A DNA stretch of 64,000 nucleotides, taken from Citrobacter koseri ATCC BAA-895. GTDB lineage: Bacteria; Pseudomonadota; Gammaproteobacteria; Enterobacterales; Enterobacteriaceae. Shown in pieces: positions 55,542-64,000 of this stretch. Under the pieces are notes generated by a model, which saw nothing but the letters and a program-made list of their open reading frames with translations, was not told the origin of the DNA and searched no databases. The DNA lies in the NCBI RefSeq assembly GCF_000018045.1, contig NC_009792.1, positions 3,844,001 through 3,908,000 on the forward strand, read 5' to 3'. Position numbers and translations under genes: made by a program. The stretch's first letter is position 1. Every line of letters starts with the position of its first letter.

Positions 55542-56336
55542 TCAGATAGCGACCGGCGCTTTAATGCCAGGATGCGGGTCGTAGCCTTCAATCTCAAAAT
55601 CTTCAAAACGGTAGTCGAAGATAGAGTCAGGCTTACGTTTGATCACCAGTTTCGGCAGCGCGCGCGGTTCGCGGCTTAACTGTAGATGCGTCTGTTCCAT
55701 ATGGTTGCTGTACAGGTGCGTGTCGCCGCCGGTCCAGACAAAGTCGCCCACTTCCAGGTCGCACTGTTGCGCCATCATATGCACCAGTAACGCATAGCTG
55801 GCGATATTAAACGGCAGCCCCAGGAAGACGTCGCAGGAGCGCTGATACAGCTGGCAGGAGAGTTTGCCGTCCGCAACATAGAACTGGAAGAACGCATGAC
55901 ACGGCGCCAGCGCCATTTTATCCAGCTCGCCGACGTTCCAGGCGGAAACAATAATACGGCGGGAGTCCGGGTCATTTTTCAACTGGTTCATGACCGTGGT
56001 GATCTGGTCAATATGGCGACCGTCCGGCGCAGGCCATGCGCGCCACTGTTTGCCATATACCGGGCCTAAATTACCGTTTTCATCGGCCCATTCGTCCCAG
56101 ATCGTCACATTGTTTTCATGCAGGTAAGCGACGTTGGTATCGCCTTGCAGGAACCACAACAGCTCGTGAATGATGGAGCGTAAATGGCAGCGCTTCGTCG
56201 TCACCAGCGGAAATCCTTCCCGCAGGTTAAAACGCATCTGATGACCAAAAATGGAAAGCGTTCCGGTTCCGGTACGGTCGTTTTTCTGTGTGCCTTCATC
56301 CAGCACTTTTTGCATCAGTTCTAAATACTGTTTCAT
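55542..56336 (-). CDS. thyA: thymidylate synthase ThyA
   Basis: Converts dUMP to dTMP using methylenetetrahydrofolate. It has 264 residues. The catalytic Cys146 is in LAPCHAFFQF, the phosphate-binding arginines in DRTGTGT and DPDSRRI, and the nucleotide site in QRSCDVFLGLPFN. It begins 6 bp after lgt, whose message it shares. Confidence 0.98.
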   Translation of the reverse strand: MKQYLELMQKVLDEGTQKNDRTGTGTLSIFGHQMRFNLREGFPLVTTKRCHLRSIIHELLWFLQGDTNVAYLHENNVTIWDEWADENGNLGPVYGKQWRAWPAPDGRHIDQITTVMNQLKNDPDSRRIIVSAWNVGELDKMALAPCHAFFQFYVADGKLSCQLYQRSCDVFLGLPFNIASYALLVHMMAQQCDLEVGDFVWTGGDTHLYSNHMEQTHLQLSREPRALPKLVIKRKPDSIFDYRFEDFEIEGYDPHPGIKAPVAI

Positions 56337-56342
56337 GGTTCC

Positions 56343-57218
56343 TCAGGAAACGTGTTGCTGTGGGCTGCGGCGGTAAGCCCAAACCATCATGATCACACCA
56401 GCGACAATCATCGGGATAGAGAGAATCTGCCCCATGCTGATGTACTGTACCCATGCGCCGGTAAACTGCGCATCCGGCTGGCGGAAGAATTCAACAATGA
56501 TACGAAACGCGCCATAGCCAATCAGGAACAGGCCAGAGACAGCCCCCATCGGGCGCGACTTGCGGATAAACAGGTTAAGAATAATGAACAGCACGATACC
56601 TTCCAGCACCAGCTCATACAGCTGGGACGGATGGCGAGGCAGAACGCCATAGGTATCAAAGATCGACTGCCACTGCGGGTTTGACGGCAACAGCTCGATA
56701 TCTTCCGCGCGAGAGCCCGGGAACAGCATGGCAAACGGGAAGCTCGGATCGACACGCCCCCACAGCTCGCCGTTGATAAAGTTCCCCAGACGCCCTGCGC
56801 CTAAACCAAAAGGAATCAGCGGCGCGATAAAATCGGATACCTGGAAGAAAGAACGTTTAGTGCGTCTGGCGAAGATCACCATCACCAGAATGACGCCGAT
56901 CAGGCCGCCGTGGAAAGACATGCCGCCATCCCAGACGCGGAACAGATAGAGCGGATTTTCCAGGAACAGCGGGAAGTTGTAGAACAGAACGTAACCAATA
57001 CGGCCACCGAGGAAAACGCCGAGAAAACCGGCATAGAGTAAGTTTTCAACTTCGTTTTTGGTCCAGCCGCTGCCCGGACGGTTTGCCCGGCGAATCGCCA
57101 GCCACATTGCAAAGACAAAACCGACCAGGTACATCATGCCGTACCAGTGCAGCGCAACGGGCCCAATTGAGAAAATGACCGGATCAAATTCCGGAAAATG
57201 CAGATAGCTACTGGTCAT
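56343..57218 (-). CDS. lgt: phosphatidylglycerol-prolipoprotein diacylglyceryl transferase Lgt
   Basis: Inner-membrane enzyme attaching diacylglycerol to lipobox cysteines, the first step for the MltA, YgdI and YgdR lipoproteins of this window. It has 291 residues and seven helices. Signature FHGGLIG (essential His) and GRLGNFINGELWG are present. Cotranscribed with thyA. Confidence 0.97.
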   Translation of the reverse strand: MTSSYLHFPEFDPVIFSIGPVALHWYGMMYLVGFVFAMWLAIRRANRPGSGWTKNEVENLLYAGFLGVFLGGRIGYVLFYNFPLFLENPLYLFRVWDGGMSFHGGLIGVILVMVIFARRTKRSFFQVSDFIAPLIPFGLGAGRLGNFINGELWGRVDPSFPFAMLFPGSRAEDIELLPSNPQWQSIFDTYGVLPRHPSQLYELVLEGIVLFIILNLFIRKSRPMGAVSGLFLIGYGAFRIIVEFFRQPDAQFTGAWVQYISMGQILSIPMIVAGVIMMVWAYRRSPQQHVS

Positions 57219-57385
57219 CTGTCACCACAAGTTCTTGTTATTTCGCTGAAAATAGACAGCAATTGATATGCGCGCCAGCCGTTCACAGGCGCTCCAAAGG
57301 AGCGAATGATAGCACAAGGGGTGCATCGGTGATGCCGGGAAGATGTAAAAGATCTGTATAGGCTATCAATGACAATCCCAGGAAT

Positions 57386-57708
57386 GCCTGATGGCGCTTA
57401 CGCTTATCAGGCCTACAGACCGCGCAACATCTTTGCCTGATGGCGCTTACGCTTATCAGGCCTACGGACCGCGCAACATCTTTGCCTGATGGCGCTTACG
57501 CTTATCAGGCCTACCGACCGCGCAACACCTTTGCCTGATGGCGCTACGCTTATCAGGCCTACGGACCGCGCAACACCTTTGCCTGATGGCGCTACGCTTA
57601 TCAGGCCTACAGACGGCACAACATCTTTGCCTGATGGCGCTGCGCTTATCAGGCCTACGAATGGCACCGCGCCGTAGGCCGGATAAGGCGCGTGCGCCGC
57701 CATCCGGC
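57386..57708. repeat. tandem BIME array, six same-orientation units plus one inverted
   Basis: GCCTGATGGCGC(T)TACGCTTATCAGGCCTAC units start at 57386, 57435, 57484, 57533, 57581 and 57629, that is at 49, 49, 49, 48 and 48 bp intervals, separated by near-identical linkers containing GACCGCGCAACA. A last unit of opposite type runs 57674-57708 (GTAGGCCGGATAAGGCG...CCATCCGGC). It sits between ptsP and lgt, 20 bp after the ptsP stop. The short open frames across it are artefacts of the repeat. Confidence 0.95.
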
Positions 57709-57728
57709 AATCAAGGGCACTGCGCCTG

Positions 57729-59975
57729 TCACAACCCCCCGCGTATCAGGCCGCCCATGCCACGGCGCTCCATAAACGCCGCTACCTGATGACGCACTTC
57801 CGTCGCCATTTGCGCTTCCAGACTGCGCTGCGCCAGCGTTTGCGCGTCTTCATAATCAATGTGCCGCAGCAGGTATTTCACACGCGCGACGGAGCGACCG
57901 TTCATCGACAGATGGCGGAATCCCAGGCCTATCAGGATCGCCACACACATCGGATCGCCCGCCATTTCACCGCATAGCCGCAAATCAAGCCCCTGCTTTT
58001 CGGCTTCCTGAGCGATCATCGCCAGCGCACGTAACATCCCCGGGTGCAGGCTGTCGTAAATACTGGCCACACGCGTATTGTTGCGATCAACCGCCAGGAT
58101 GTACTGCGTCAGATCATTGGTGCCAACGGAGATAAAATCGACCCGGTTCGCCAGCTGCGGCAGCATAAATACCATCGACGGCACTTCCAGCATGATCCCA
58201 ATGCGCGGCCTGGGGATCGCGTAACCGATCATCTCTTCGACTTCACGTCCGGCACGCTCAATCAGGCGTCGCGCTTCATCCACTTCATCAATGCTGGTGA
58301 CCATCGGCAGTAAAATGCTCAGGTTGCCGGTCGCGGCGTTGGCGCGCAGCATCGCGCGCACCTGGATCAGGAAGATCTCCGGCTGATCGAGCGTAATACG
58401 AATGCCGCGCCAGCCCAGGCACGGGTTTTCTTCGCTGATCGGCATATAGGGCAGTTGCTTGTCCGCGCCGACATCCAGCGTACGCAGAGTCACCGGTTTG
58501 TCGTTAAACATTTGCAGCATCCCCTGATACTGCGCTACCTGCTCTTCTTCCGAGGGGAAACCGCTTTGCAACATGAACGGAATTTCGGTGCGATAAAGCC
58601 CGATACCGTCGATACGGCTGCCCAGCTTCTCTTCATGTTCCGGGCTTAACCCTGCGTTAAGCATCACCTTAACGCGTTCGCCGCTTTTCAGATGCGCGGG
58701 CAGATTGACATCATCTTCCGCCAGCCGGCTTAGTTCATTCTCTTCGCTGATAAGCCGCTGATATTCCTGCAACAATACCGGTTCAGGATCGACCAGCAGT
58801 TCCCCGCGATAGCCATCCACCACCAGCGTGCGGTGATGAAGAACCGAAGGCTGAATATCCGCGCCCATCACGGTCGGAATACCGAGCGCGCGCACCATAA
58901 TCGCCGCATGCGAGTTAGCCGCGCCGTCGCGAACCACGACGCCGGCCAGTCTGTCCTGCGGCAGTTCCGCCAGCGTGGTGGCTGAGAGTTCGTCCGCCAC
59001 CAGCACAAAACGCTCGGGCCATGTGTTCGGCCCCTGAATGGTGTCATCCAGGTGGAATAACAGACGCTGGCCCAGCGCGCGTAAATCTCCGGCACGCTCT
59101 TTGAGGTAGCCATCCGTCAGGGCGGCAAACTGCTCGGCAAACTTTTCGATGACTTTTTTGACGGCCCACTCCGCCACCGCGCCTTTATCGACTTCGGCAA
59201 ACAGTTCACGACGCAGTCGGGCATCAGAAAGCAGGTGTGAATACAGATCGAAGATCGCCGCCGTCTCTTTCTGCGCTCCAGCGGCAAAGCGCTTACTGTA
59301 ACGACGAAATTCGTTAGCGGCCTCTTCCAGCGCGCCGGTCAGCCGCTCGCGCTCAAGCGCCGGGTCAAGGGTGGAGGCTTCATAGACCTGCTCCATCAGC
59401 GGCAACGTTGCATCCTGCCAGCCTTCCGCTATCGCCACGCCGGGCGCGGCGGGTAGCGCACGGATGCGCGTATGGCGGTATTGACCAAATAACGCGGTTA
59501 GCTGCGTCTGCGAAAGGATAGCCGCCATCTGGGTCGCCAGCGTAACGAGGAAAGACTCTTCGCTTTCATCGTACTGGCGCAGTTCACGCTGCTGTACCAC
59601 CAGCACCCCCAGTAGCTGGCGGCGCTGGATAATCGGCACACCCAGAAAAGCGCGGAAACGCTCCTCTTTTACTGACGGGATGTATTTAAAGCTGGGGTGT
59701 TTCTGCGCATCGGCAAGGTTGATCGGTTCCGCCAGCCTGCCAACCAGGCCGACGATACCTTCATCAAATGCGAGTGTGACAGTACGGCCACGCGGTTTTT
59801 TTAGCCCTCGCGTCGCCATGAGGTAGTAACAACGTCGGTCGTGATCGGCCAGATAGACCGAACAGACCTCTGTATCCATCGCAAGACAGATATCAGTGAC
59901 CAGAATATTCAGCGCCTCGTTAAGGCGCGGCGCACTGGCCACCTTTTCCACTATTTCGCGCAGGCGGGTGAGCAT
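57729..59975 (-). CDS. ptsP: phosphoenolpyruvate-protein phosphotransferase PtsP (EI-Ntr)
   Basis: First enzyme of the nitrogen-related PTS, passing phosphate from PEP to NPr. It has 748 residues. An N-terminal GAF domain (about 1-165) senses glutamine/2-oxoglutarate status. The phosphohistidine is in GAANSHAAIMVRALG near 356, followed by the PEP-utilising barrel with LYRTEIPFMLQ, GVRGIR-like GWRGIRITL and the C-terminal RLCGEMAGD. It follows rppH by 13 bp. Confidence 0.97.
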   Translation of the reverse strand: MLTRLREIVEKVASAPRLNEALNILVTDICLAMDTEVCSVYLADHDRRCYYLMATRGLKKPRGRTVTLAFDEGIVGLVGRLAEPINLADAQKHPSFKYIPSVKEERFRAFLGVPIIQRRQLLGVLVVQQRELRQYDESEESFLVTLATQMAAILSQTQLTALFGQYRHTRIRALPAAPGVAIAEGWQDATLPLMEQVYEASTLDPALERERLTGALEEAANEFRRYSKRFAAGAQKETAAIFDLYSHLLSDARLRRELFAEVDKGAVAEWAVKKVIEKFAEQFAALTDGYLKERAGDLRALGQRLLFHLDDTIQGPNTWPERFVLVADELSATTLAELPQDRLAGVVVRDGAANSHAAIMVRALGIPTVMGADIQPSVLHHRTLVVDGYRGELLVDPEPVLLQEYQRLISEENELSRLAEDDVNLPAHLKSGERVKVMLNAGLSPEHEEKLGSRIDGIGLYRTEIPFMLQSGFPSEEEQVAQYQGMLQMFNDKPVTLRTLDVGADKQLPYMPISEENPCLGWRGIRITLDQPEIFLIQVRAMLRANAATGNLSILLPMVTSIDEVDEARRLIERAGREVEEMIGYAIPRPRIGIMLEVPSMVFMLPQLANRVDFISVGTNDLTQYILAVDRNNTRVASIYDSLHPGMLRALAMIAQEAEKQGLDLRLCGEMAGDPMCVAILIGLGFRHLSMNGRSVARVKYLLRHIDYEDAQTLAQRSLEAQMATEVRHQVAAFMERRGMGGLIRGGL

Positions 59976-59988
59976 AATTTGCGTAGCT

Positions 59989-60519
59989 TTAACCTCTTTT
60001 ACGTCGCCAGGCAGGTGCGTTTTGTGGCTTCGGCGTACTCTCCTGAAGCGCCATCACGACACTTGCGAACTCTTTCATCACCCTGCGGTAGACATCGCGT
60101 TTAAATGACACCACCTGCCTGACCGGGTACCAGTAACTTACCCAGCGCCAGCCATCAAACTCAGGGGTGCTGCTGGTTTGCATATTGATTTCCGCATCAG
60201 CGCTCATCAATTGCAGAAGAAACCATTTTTGTTTCTGGCCGATACAAACCGGCTTCGTGTCCCAACGCACCAAACGTTTCGGTAACTTGTAACGCAACCA
60301 GTTGCGAGTAGAAGCAAGTATCCGCACATCTTTACGGCTCAACCCGACTTCTTCAAACAGTTCCCGGTACATCGCTTGTTCTGCTGACTCCCCTGAATTT
60401 ATCCCGCCTTGCGGGAATTGCCAGGAGTGCTGACCAAATCGCCGGGCCCACATAACCTGCCCCTGGCGATTACAAATTACGATACCTACATTTGGGCGGT
60501 AGCCATCGTCATCAATCAC
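59989..60519 (-). CDS. rppH: RNA pyrophosphohydrolase RppH
   Basis: Nudix hydrolase removing pyrophosphate from 5'-triphosphate mRNA, triggering RNase E decay. It has 176 residues. The Nudix box spans about residues 38-59, with E53, E56 and E57 in RELFEEVG. Start is GTG at 60519, as in E. coli (IDDDGYRPN follows). Upstream lies the DnaA-box region. Confidence 0.97.
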   Translation of the reverse strand: MIDDDGYRPNVGIVICNRQGQVMWARRFGQHSWQFPQGGINSGESAEQAMYRELFEEVGLSRKDVRILASTRNWLRYKLPKRLVRWDTKPVCIGQKQKWFLLQLMSADAEINMQTSSTPEFDGWRWVSYWYPVRQVVSFKRDVYRRVMKEFASVVMALQESTPKPQNAPAWRRKRG

Positions 60520-61203
60520 CGGACTACCTCAACATAAACCTTATATATGAATGATTGTTTCACACTCCAGAGAGACGGTAAACCACTCTGTTAGGCGTAC
60601 GCGCTACTAATAACAATTGAATAACTCACAGCAAATAGCCGAGTTATAAACAGAGAGGTGTGTTCACAGACGATTTTATTCACCTTTTCTGTGGATATAG
60701 TTGTGAAGAAGTACGGAATTACTACGGGAAAACCCGGAGCAGTCTGAATTGGGCGGCAAACGCCATCAAAAAATAGCCTCGTAAATTCATTAAGTTAAAT
60801 GCAAAACCTGCGACCATTCGTGCTAAATCGTGACAGCCATCACATTGAAGATCGTCAGGCTGATGAAAGATCAACCACCGTCGCTTTTATCCACAGATTG
60901 TGCCAATAAGTTAGGCACAATTTGTGTAAAAATTCGATTTTCGTCGCACGTCAAGGCTGTAAATTGAAACAGTAGTGGCGGTTTTTCACAGTTATCCCAT
61001 CTTTCTGTGGATAACATGGTGTAAGATCCTGTTTATTTTCAGTGACCAGATTTGGAAAACCCATTTCTCTGTTGCGCAACTTGCAGGATCAGATCCTAAA
61101 AACCAATATAAATCATGCGATTGAACATCGCGTGTGGAAATCGTTAAACTCTGTTCATACGGTATAAAATCATTGTTCACTTTTTCGCCTAAGGTATAAC
61201 GTC
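60520..61203. other. rppH-mutH intergenic region, DARS2-like DnaA-reactivating site
   Basis: 684 bp without a gene. It contains perfect DnaA boxes at 60887-60895 (TTATCCACA) and 61006-61014 (TGTGGATAA), a one-mismatch box at 60690-60698 (TGTGGATAT), and near matches TTAGGCACA (60911-60919), TGTGTAAAA (60923-60931) and TTTTTCACA (60982-60990). The three boxes within 60887-60931 look like the core of DARS2, which in E. coli lies between mutH and rppH and converts ADP-DnaA to ATP-DnaA with IHF and Fis. I could not place the IHF and Fis sites. Confidence 0.8.
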
Positions 61204-61896
61204 ATGCCCGGACTCCGCCCGCTACTTTCTCCGCCAGCATCTGAAGCCCTTTTGCTTGCCCAGGCGCAGCAGCTTTCAGGTTACTCGCTGGGCGAACTGG
61301 CGGCGCTGGCCGGTTTAGTGGCCCCTAAAGATTTGAAACGGGATAAAGGCTGGATTGGCGTGCTGCTGGAGATCTGGCTCGGCGCCAGCGCCGGTAGCAA
61401 ACCGGAACAAGATTTCGCCGCGCTTGGCGTGGAGCTGAAAACCATTCCCGTCGATAGCCTTGGCCACCCGCTGGAAACCACGTTTGTCTGCGTCGCGCCG
61501 CTAACCGGCAACAGCGGCGTGACGTGGGAAACAAGTCACGTCCGCCACAAATTAAAACGCGTGTTATGGGTCCCCGTAGAGGGGGATCGCAGTATTCCGT
61601 TAGCCGATCGGCGCGTCGGTTCCCCACTGCTGTGGAGCCCAAATGAAGAAGAAGATCAGCAGCTTCGCCTCGACTGGGAAGAGTTGATGGACATGATTGT
61701 GCTGGGTCAGGTTGAGCGGATCACCGCCCGGCATGGCGAATTTTTACAACTGCGGCCAAAAGCAGCGAATGCCAAAGCCCTTACCGAAGCAATTGGCGCG
61801 CAGGGAGAGACCATTCTGACGCTGCCGCGCGGCTTTTATCTGAAAAAGAACTTCACTCGCACGCTGCTGGCCCGCCATTTCCTGTTACAGGGCTAA
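61204..61896 (+). CDS. mutH: DNA mismatch repair endonuclease MutH
   Basis: Nicks the unmethylated strand at hemimethylated GATC sites when activated by MutL. It has 230 residues. Catalytic D70, E77 and K79 lie in QDFAALGVELKTIP, with the family block WETSHVRHKLKRVLW. The N-terminal about 40 residues differ from both E. coli and Salmonella versions as I recall them. Confidence 0.97.
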   Translation: MPGLRPLLSPPASEALLLAQAQQLSGYSLGELAALAGLVAPKDLKRDKGWIGVLLEIWLGASAGSKPEQDFAALGVELKTIPVDSLGHPLETTFVCVAPLTGNSGVTWETSHVRHKLKRVLWVPVEGDRSIPLADRRVGSPLLWSPNEEEDQQLRLDWEELMDMIVLGQVERITARHGEFLQLRPKAANAKALTEAIGAQGETILTLPRGFYLKKNFTRTLLARHFLLQG

Positions 61897-61912
61897 CAGG
61901 CACAGACTGGAC

Positions 61913-61941
61913 TTTCACCTGCCGCATTGCGCGCCTATAAT
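61913..61941 (+). promoter_or_regulatory. candidate ygdQ promoter
   Basis: TATAAT at 61936-61941 with a weak TTTCAC at 61913-61918 and a 17-base spacer, followed by a T-rich stretch and the ygdQ ribosome site. The GCGC...GCGC plus T run here could also end mutH. Confidence 0.45.
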
Positions 61942-61974
61942 TAGCGCTTCTTTTTTTTGGCAGGACTTTGTTCG

Positions 61975-62688
61975 ATGTTATTTGCATGGGTAACCGATCC
62001 TAACGCCTGGCTCGCGCTCGGTACGCTGACGCTGCTGGAGATCGTTCTTGGGATCGACAATATTATTTTCCTCTCTCTGGTGGTGGCGAAACTTCCTACA
62101 GCGCAACGGAATCACGCCCGACGCCTTGGGCTGGCGGCGGCGATGGTGATGCGCCTGGCTTTGCTGGCTTCTATCGCCTGGGTCACACGCCTGACAAACC
62201 CGCTGTTCGAGATTTTCGGCGAAGCGATTTCCGCCCGCGATCTGATCCTGCTGCTGGGTGGGTTGTTCCTGATCTGGAAAGCCAGTAAAGAAATTCACGA
62301 ATCGATTGAAGGCGAGGAAGAAGGGCTGAAAACGCGCGTCTCCTCCTTCCTGGGCGCGATTGTCCAGATCATGATGCTGGATATTATTTTCAGCCTTGAT
62401 TCCGTCATCACGGCGGTGGGCCTCTCGGATCATCTGTTTATCATGATGGCGGCAGTTGTGATTGCCGTCGGCGTGATGATGTTCGCGGCGCGCCCTATCG
62501 GCGAGTTTGTTGACCGCCACCCTTCCGTAAAAATGCTGGCGCTCTCTTTCCTGATTCTGGTCGGCTTTACCCTGATTCTGGAAAGTTTCGATGTACACGT
62601 TCCGAAAGGGTACATCTACTTCGCCATGTTCTTCTCTATCGCCGTAGAGAGCCTGAACCTGATGCGCAATAAAAAGAACCCTCTCTGA
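61975..62688 (+). CDS. ygdQ: TerC-family inner-membrane protein YgdQ
   Basis: 237 residues with about seven hydrophobic helices. The TerC-family acidic motifs LEIVLGIDNIIFLS and LDIIFSLDSVITA are intact; these suggest metal-ion handling, and related proteins export manganese, but YgdQ itself is not characterised to my knowledge. The ATG at 61975 has AGGAC ahead; an ATG six codons upstream is not conserved. A hairpin TTCGCTCCC/GGGAGCGAA follows at 62697-62720. Confidence 0.93.
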   Translation: MLFAWVTDPNAWLALGTLTLLEIVLGIDNIIFLSLVVAKLPTAQRNHARRLGLAAAMVMRLALLASIAWVTRLTNPLFEIFGEAISARDLILLLGGLFLIWKASKEIHESIEGEEEGLKTRVSSFLGAIVQIMMLDIIFSLDSVITAVGLSDHLFIMMAAVVIAVGVMMFAARPIGEFVDRHPSVKMLALSFLILVGFTLILESFDVHVPKGYIYFAMFFSIAVESLNLMRNKKNPL

Positions 62689-62834
62689 TTCACTCTTTCG
62701 CTCCCTGTAAGGGGAGCGAACACCCGCAATGCCGCTCCCGTTCCTCACAGTTTAAGATTTTACTGCTTTTATCAGACATAACTTCAGGTTATTACTAGAC
62801 TATTATCAGACGCAGGCCACGTGAGGATAAATGG

Positions 62835-63053
62835 ATGAAAAAATGGGCAGTTGTGATTTCCGCTGTAGGACTGGCTTTTGCTGTTTCTGGATGTAGCAGC
62901 GATTATGTAATGGCGACCAAAGATGGTCGGATGATTCTGACCGACGGTAAACCAGAAATTGACGATGATACGGGTCTGGTGAGCTACCATGATCAGCAAG
63001 GCAACGCGATGCAAATCAATCGTGACGAAGTCTCTCAGATCATTGAACGCTAA
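62835..63053 (+). CDS. ygdR: lipoprotein YgdR (YgdI/YgdR family)
   Basis: 72-residue predicted lipoprotein with lipobox VSGC and the DUF903 domain DYVMATKDGRMILTDGKP ... GNAMQINRDEV. Function unknown. It is a paralogue of YgdI at 33.9 kb; both share the DGR, DGKP and QINR blocks. Confidence 0.94.
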   Translation: MKKWAVVISAVGLAFAVSGCSSDYVMATKDGRMILTDGKPEIDDDTGLVSYHDQQGNAMQINRDEVSQIIER

Positions 63054-63172
63054 TTGTTGAGGTCAGCAGCCCTGCTGGCCTTAGAATTTTCTCTTTCCCT
63101 TTTCTCTTCCCTCTGCCATTTTTATATTCCTTTGTCGGGATTTACTGACTTCATAATAAGAAGGAAACGGCT

Positions 63173-64000
63173 ATGCACTATCACCGTATACCCCACAGCT
63201 CGCTTGAAATAAGTACACTGGGGCTGGGCACAATGACGTTTGGTGAACAAAACAGCGAAGCCGACGCACATGCACAGCTCGATTACGCCGTGGATCAGGG
63301 CATTAACCTGATCGACGTCGCCGAAATGTATCCGGTGCCTCCACGCCCGGAAACCCAGGGGCTAACAGAAACCTATGTCGGTAACTGGCTTGCTAAACAC
63401 GGCAGCCGTGAGAAGCTGGTTATCGCTTCCAAGGTAAGCGGCCCATCGCGTAATAACGACAGCGGAATTCGCCCCAATCAGGCGCTGGATCGTAAAAATA
63501 TCCGTGAGGCCTTACACGATAGCCTCAAACGCCTGCAAACCGACTATCTGGATCTGTATCAGGTTCACTGGCCGCAGCGCCCGACCAACTGCTTCGGCAA
63601 GCTGGGCTACAGCTGGACGGATTCGGCTCCGGTTGTCACGCTGCTCGAAACGCTGGACGCGCTGACGGAGTTCCAGCGCGCGGGCAAAATTCGCTACATT
63701 GGCGTCTCTAACGAAACGGCCTTCGGCGTCATGCGCTATCTGCATCTGGCGGATAAACATGACCTGCCGCGCATTGTCACTATCCAGAACCCTTACAGCC
63801 TGCTGAACCGCAGTTATGAGGTGGGATTAGCGGAAGTCAGCCAGTATGAAGGCGTCGAGCTGCTGGCCTACTCTTGCCTGGCATTCGGTACGTTGACCGG
63901 TAAATATCTGAATGGCGCCAAACCCGTCGGCGCGCGCAACACCCTGTTTAGCCGCTTTACGCGCTACAGCGGCGAGCAGGCGCAAAAGGCGGTTGCGGCC
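63173..64000 (+). CDS. tas: aldo/keto reductase Tas (3' end beyond window)
   Basis: NADP-dependent aldo/keto reductase; multicopy tas suppresses tyrosine auxotrophy in E. coli strains, hence the name. The first 276 codons (of about 346) are present and open to the window edge. The ATG at 63173 follows AAGGAAACGG. Family residues: D and Y of the catalytic site in NLIDVAEMYPV, the lysine in LVIASKVSG, and the His in LYQVHWPQ. The end is cut by the window, not by a mutation. Confidence 0.95.
   Translation, partial: MHYHRIPHSSLEISTLGLGTMTFGEQNSEADAHAQLDYAVDQGINLIDVAEMYPVPPRPETQGLTETYVGNWLAKHGSREKLVIASKVSGPSRNNDSGIRPNQALDRKNIREALHDSLKRLQTDYLDLYQVHWPQRPTNCFGKLGYSWTDSAPVVTLLETLDALTEFQRAGKIRYIGVSNETAFGVMRYLHLADKHDLPRIVTIQNPYSLLNRSYEVGLAEVSQYEGVELLAYSCLAFGTLTGKYLNGAKPVGARNTLFSRFTRYSGEQAQKAVAA

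Noticed and set aside
57386..57708. CRISPR-like regular repeats
   Set aside because: The units are palindromic REP sequences, the linkers are nearly identical rather than unique spacers, and there are no cas genes.
57413..57789. Repeat-containing frames across the BIME array (for example MALRLSGL repeats)
   Set aside because: They are translations of REP palindromes at a near-codon period, without ribosome sites.
60992..61180. 62-codon frame upstream of mutH
   Set aside because: It overlaps a DnaA box, has no ribosome site and no similarity.

Overview
The window is enterobacterial core chromosome, collinear with the roughly 62.5-64 min segment of the Escherichia coli map (mazG, relA, barA ... 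mutH, tas). Gene order, near-universal Shine-Dalgarno sites, abundant REP/BIME palindromes and recognisable CsrB, GcvB and metZWV loci place it in the Escherichia/Salmonella/Citrobacter group. Two features point away from E. coli K-12: no mazEF between relA and mazG, and a glycerate kinase gene at the end of the gud operon. Both are Salmonella-like from memory. However, MutH, ThyA and SdaC differ at several residues from both the K-12 and the LT2 proteins as I remember them, so Citrobacter or a divergent Salmonella is my best guess.

Layout. 1-7.5 kb: mazG, relA, rlmD (minus strand) and barA (plus). 7.6-12.9 kb: minus-strand D-glucarate operon gudP-gudX-gudD-glycerate kinase. 13.4-16.1 kb: yqcC-truC-yqcA, the CsrB RNA and syd. 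16.2-22.7 kb, plus strand: queF, ppnN, sdaC-sdaB, xni. 22.8-31.0 kb: complete L-fucose regulon, fucAO divergent from fucPIKUR. 31.1-36.8 kb: rlmM, ygdD, gcvA with divergent gcvB RNA, ygdI, csdA-csdE and tcdA. 37-41.7 kb: mltA, three initiator tRNA genes, amiC, argA. 41.8-55.4 kb, minus strand: recD, recB, ptrA, recC and four prepilin-like genes. 55.5-60.5 kb, minus strand: thyA, lgt, ptsP, rppH. 60.5-64 kb: a DARS2-like cluster of DnaA boxes, then mutH, ygdQ, ygdR and the start of tas, which is cut by the window edge.

Connections. BarA is the sensor whose pathway (BarA/UvrY) drives csrB about 8 kb away, and an 18-bp UvrY/SirA-type inverted repeat lies upstream of csrB. CsdA-CsdE-TcdA form the ct6A tRNA modification route. 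RecB, RecC and RecD are encoded together with the ptrA protease. GcvA sits beside its target RNA GcvB. FucR closes the operon it controls. YgdI and YgdR are two members of one small lipoprotein family in the same window.

I found no prophage, insertion sequence, CRISPR array, toxin-antitoxin pair or defence island. The less ordinary signals are a compensated T-stem variant in the first initiator tRNA gene inside a 228-bp tandem repeat, a six-unit tandem BIME array before ptsP, repeated and inverted motifs between fucA and fucP, an inverted repeat in the ygdI leader, and the DnaA-box cluster between rppH and mutH.
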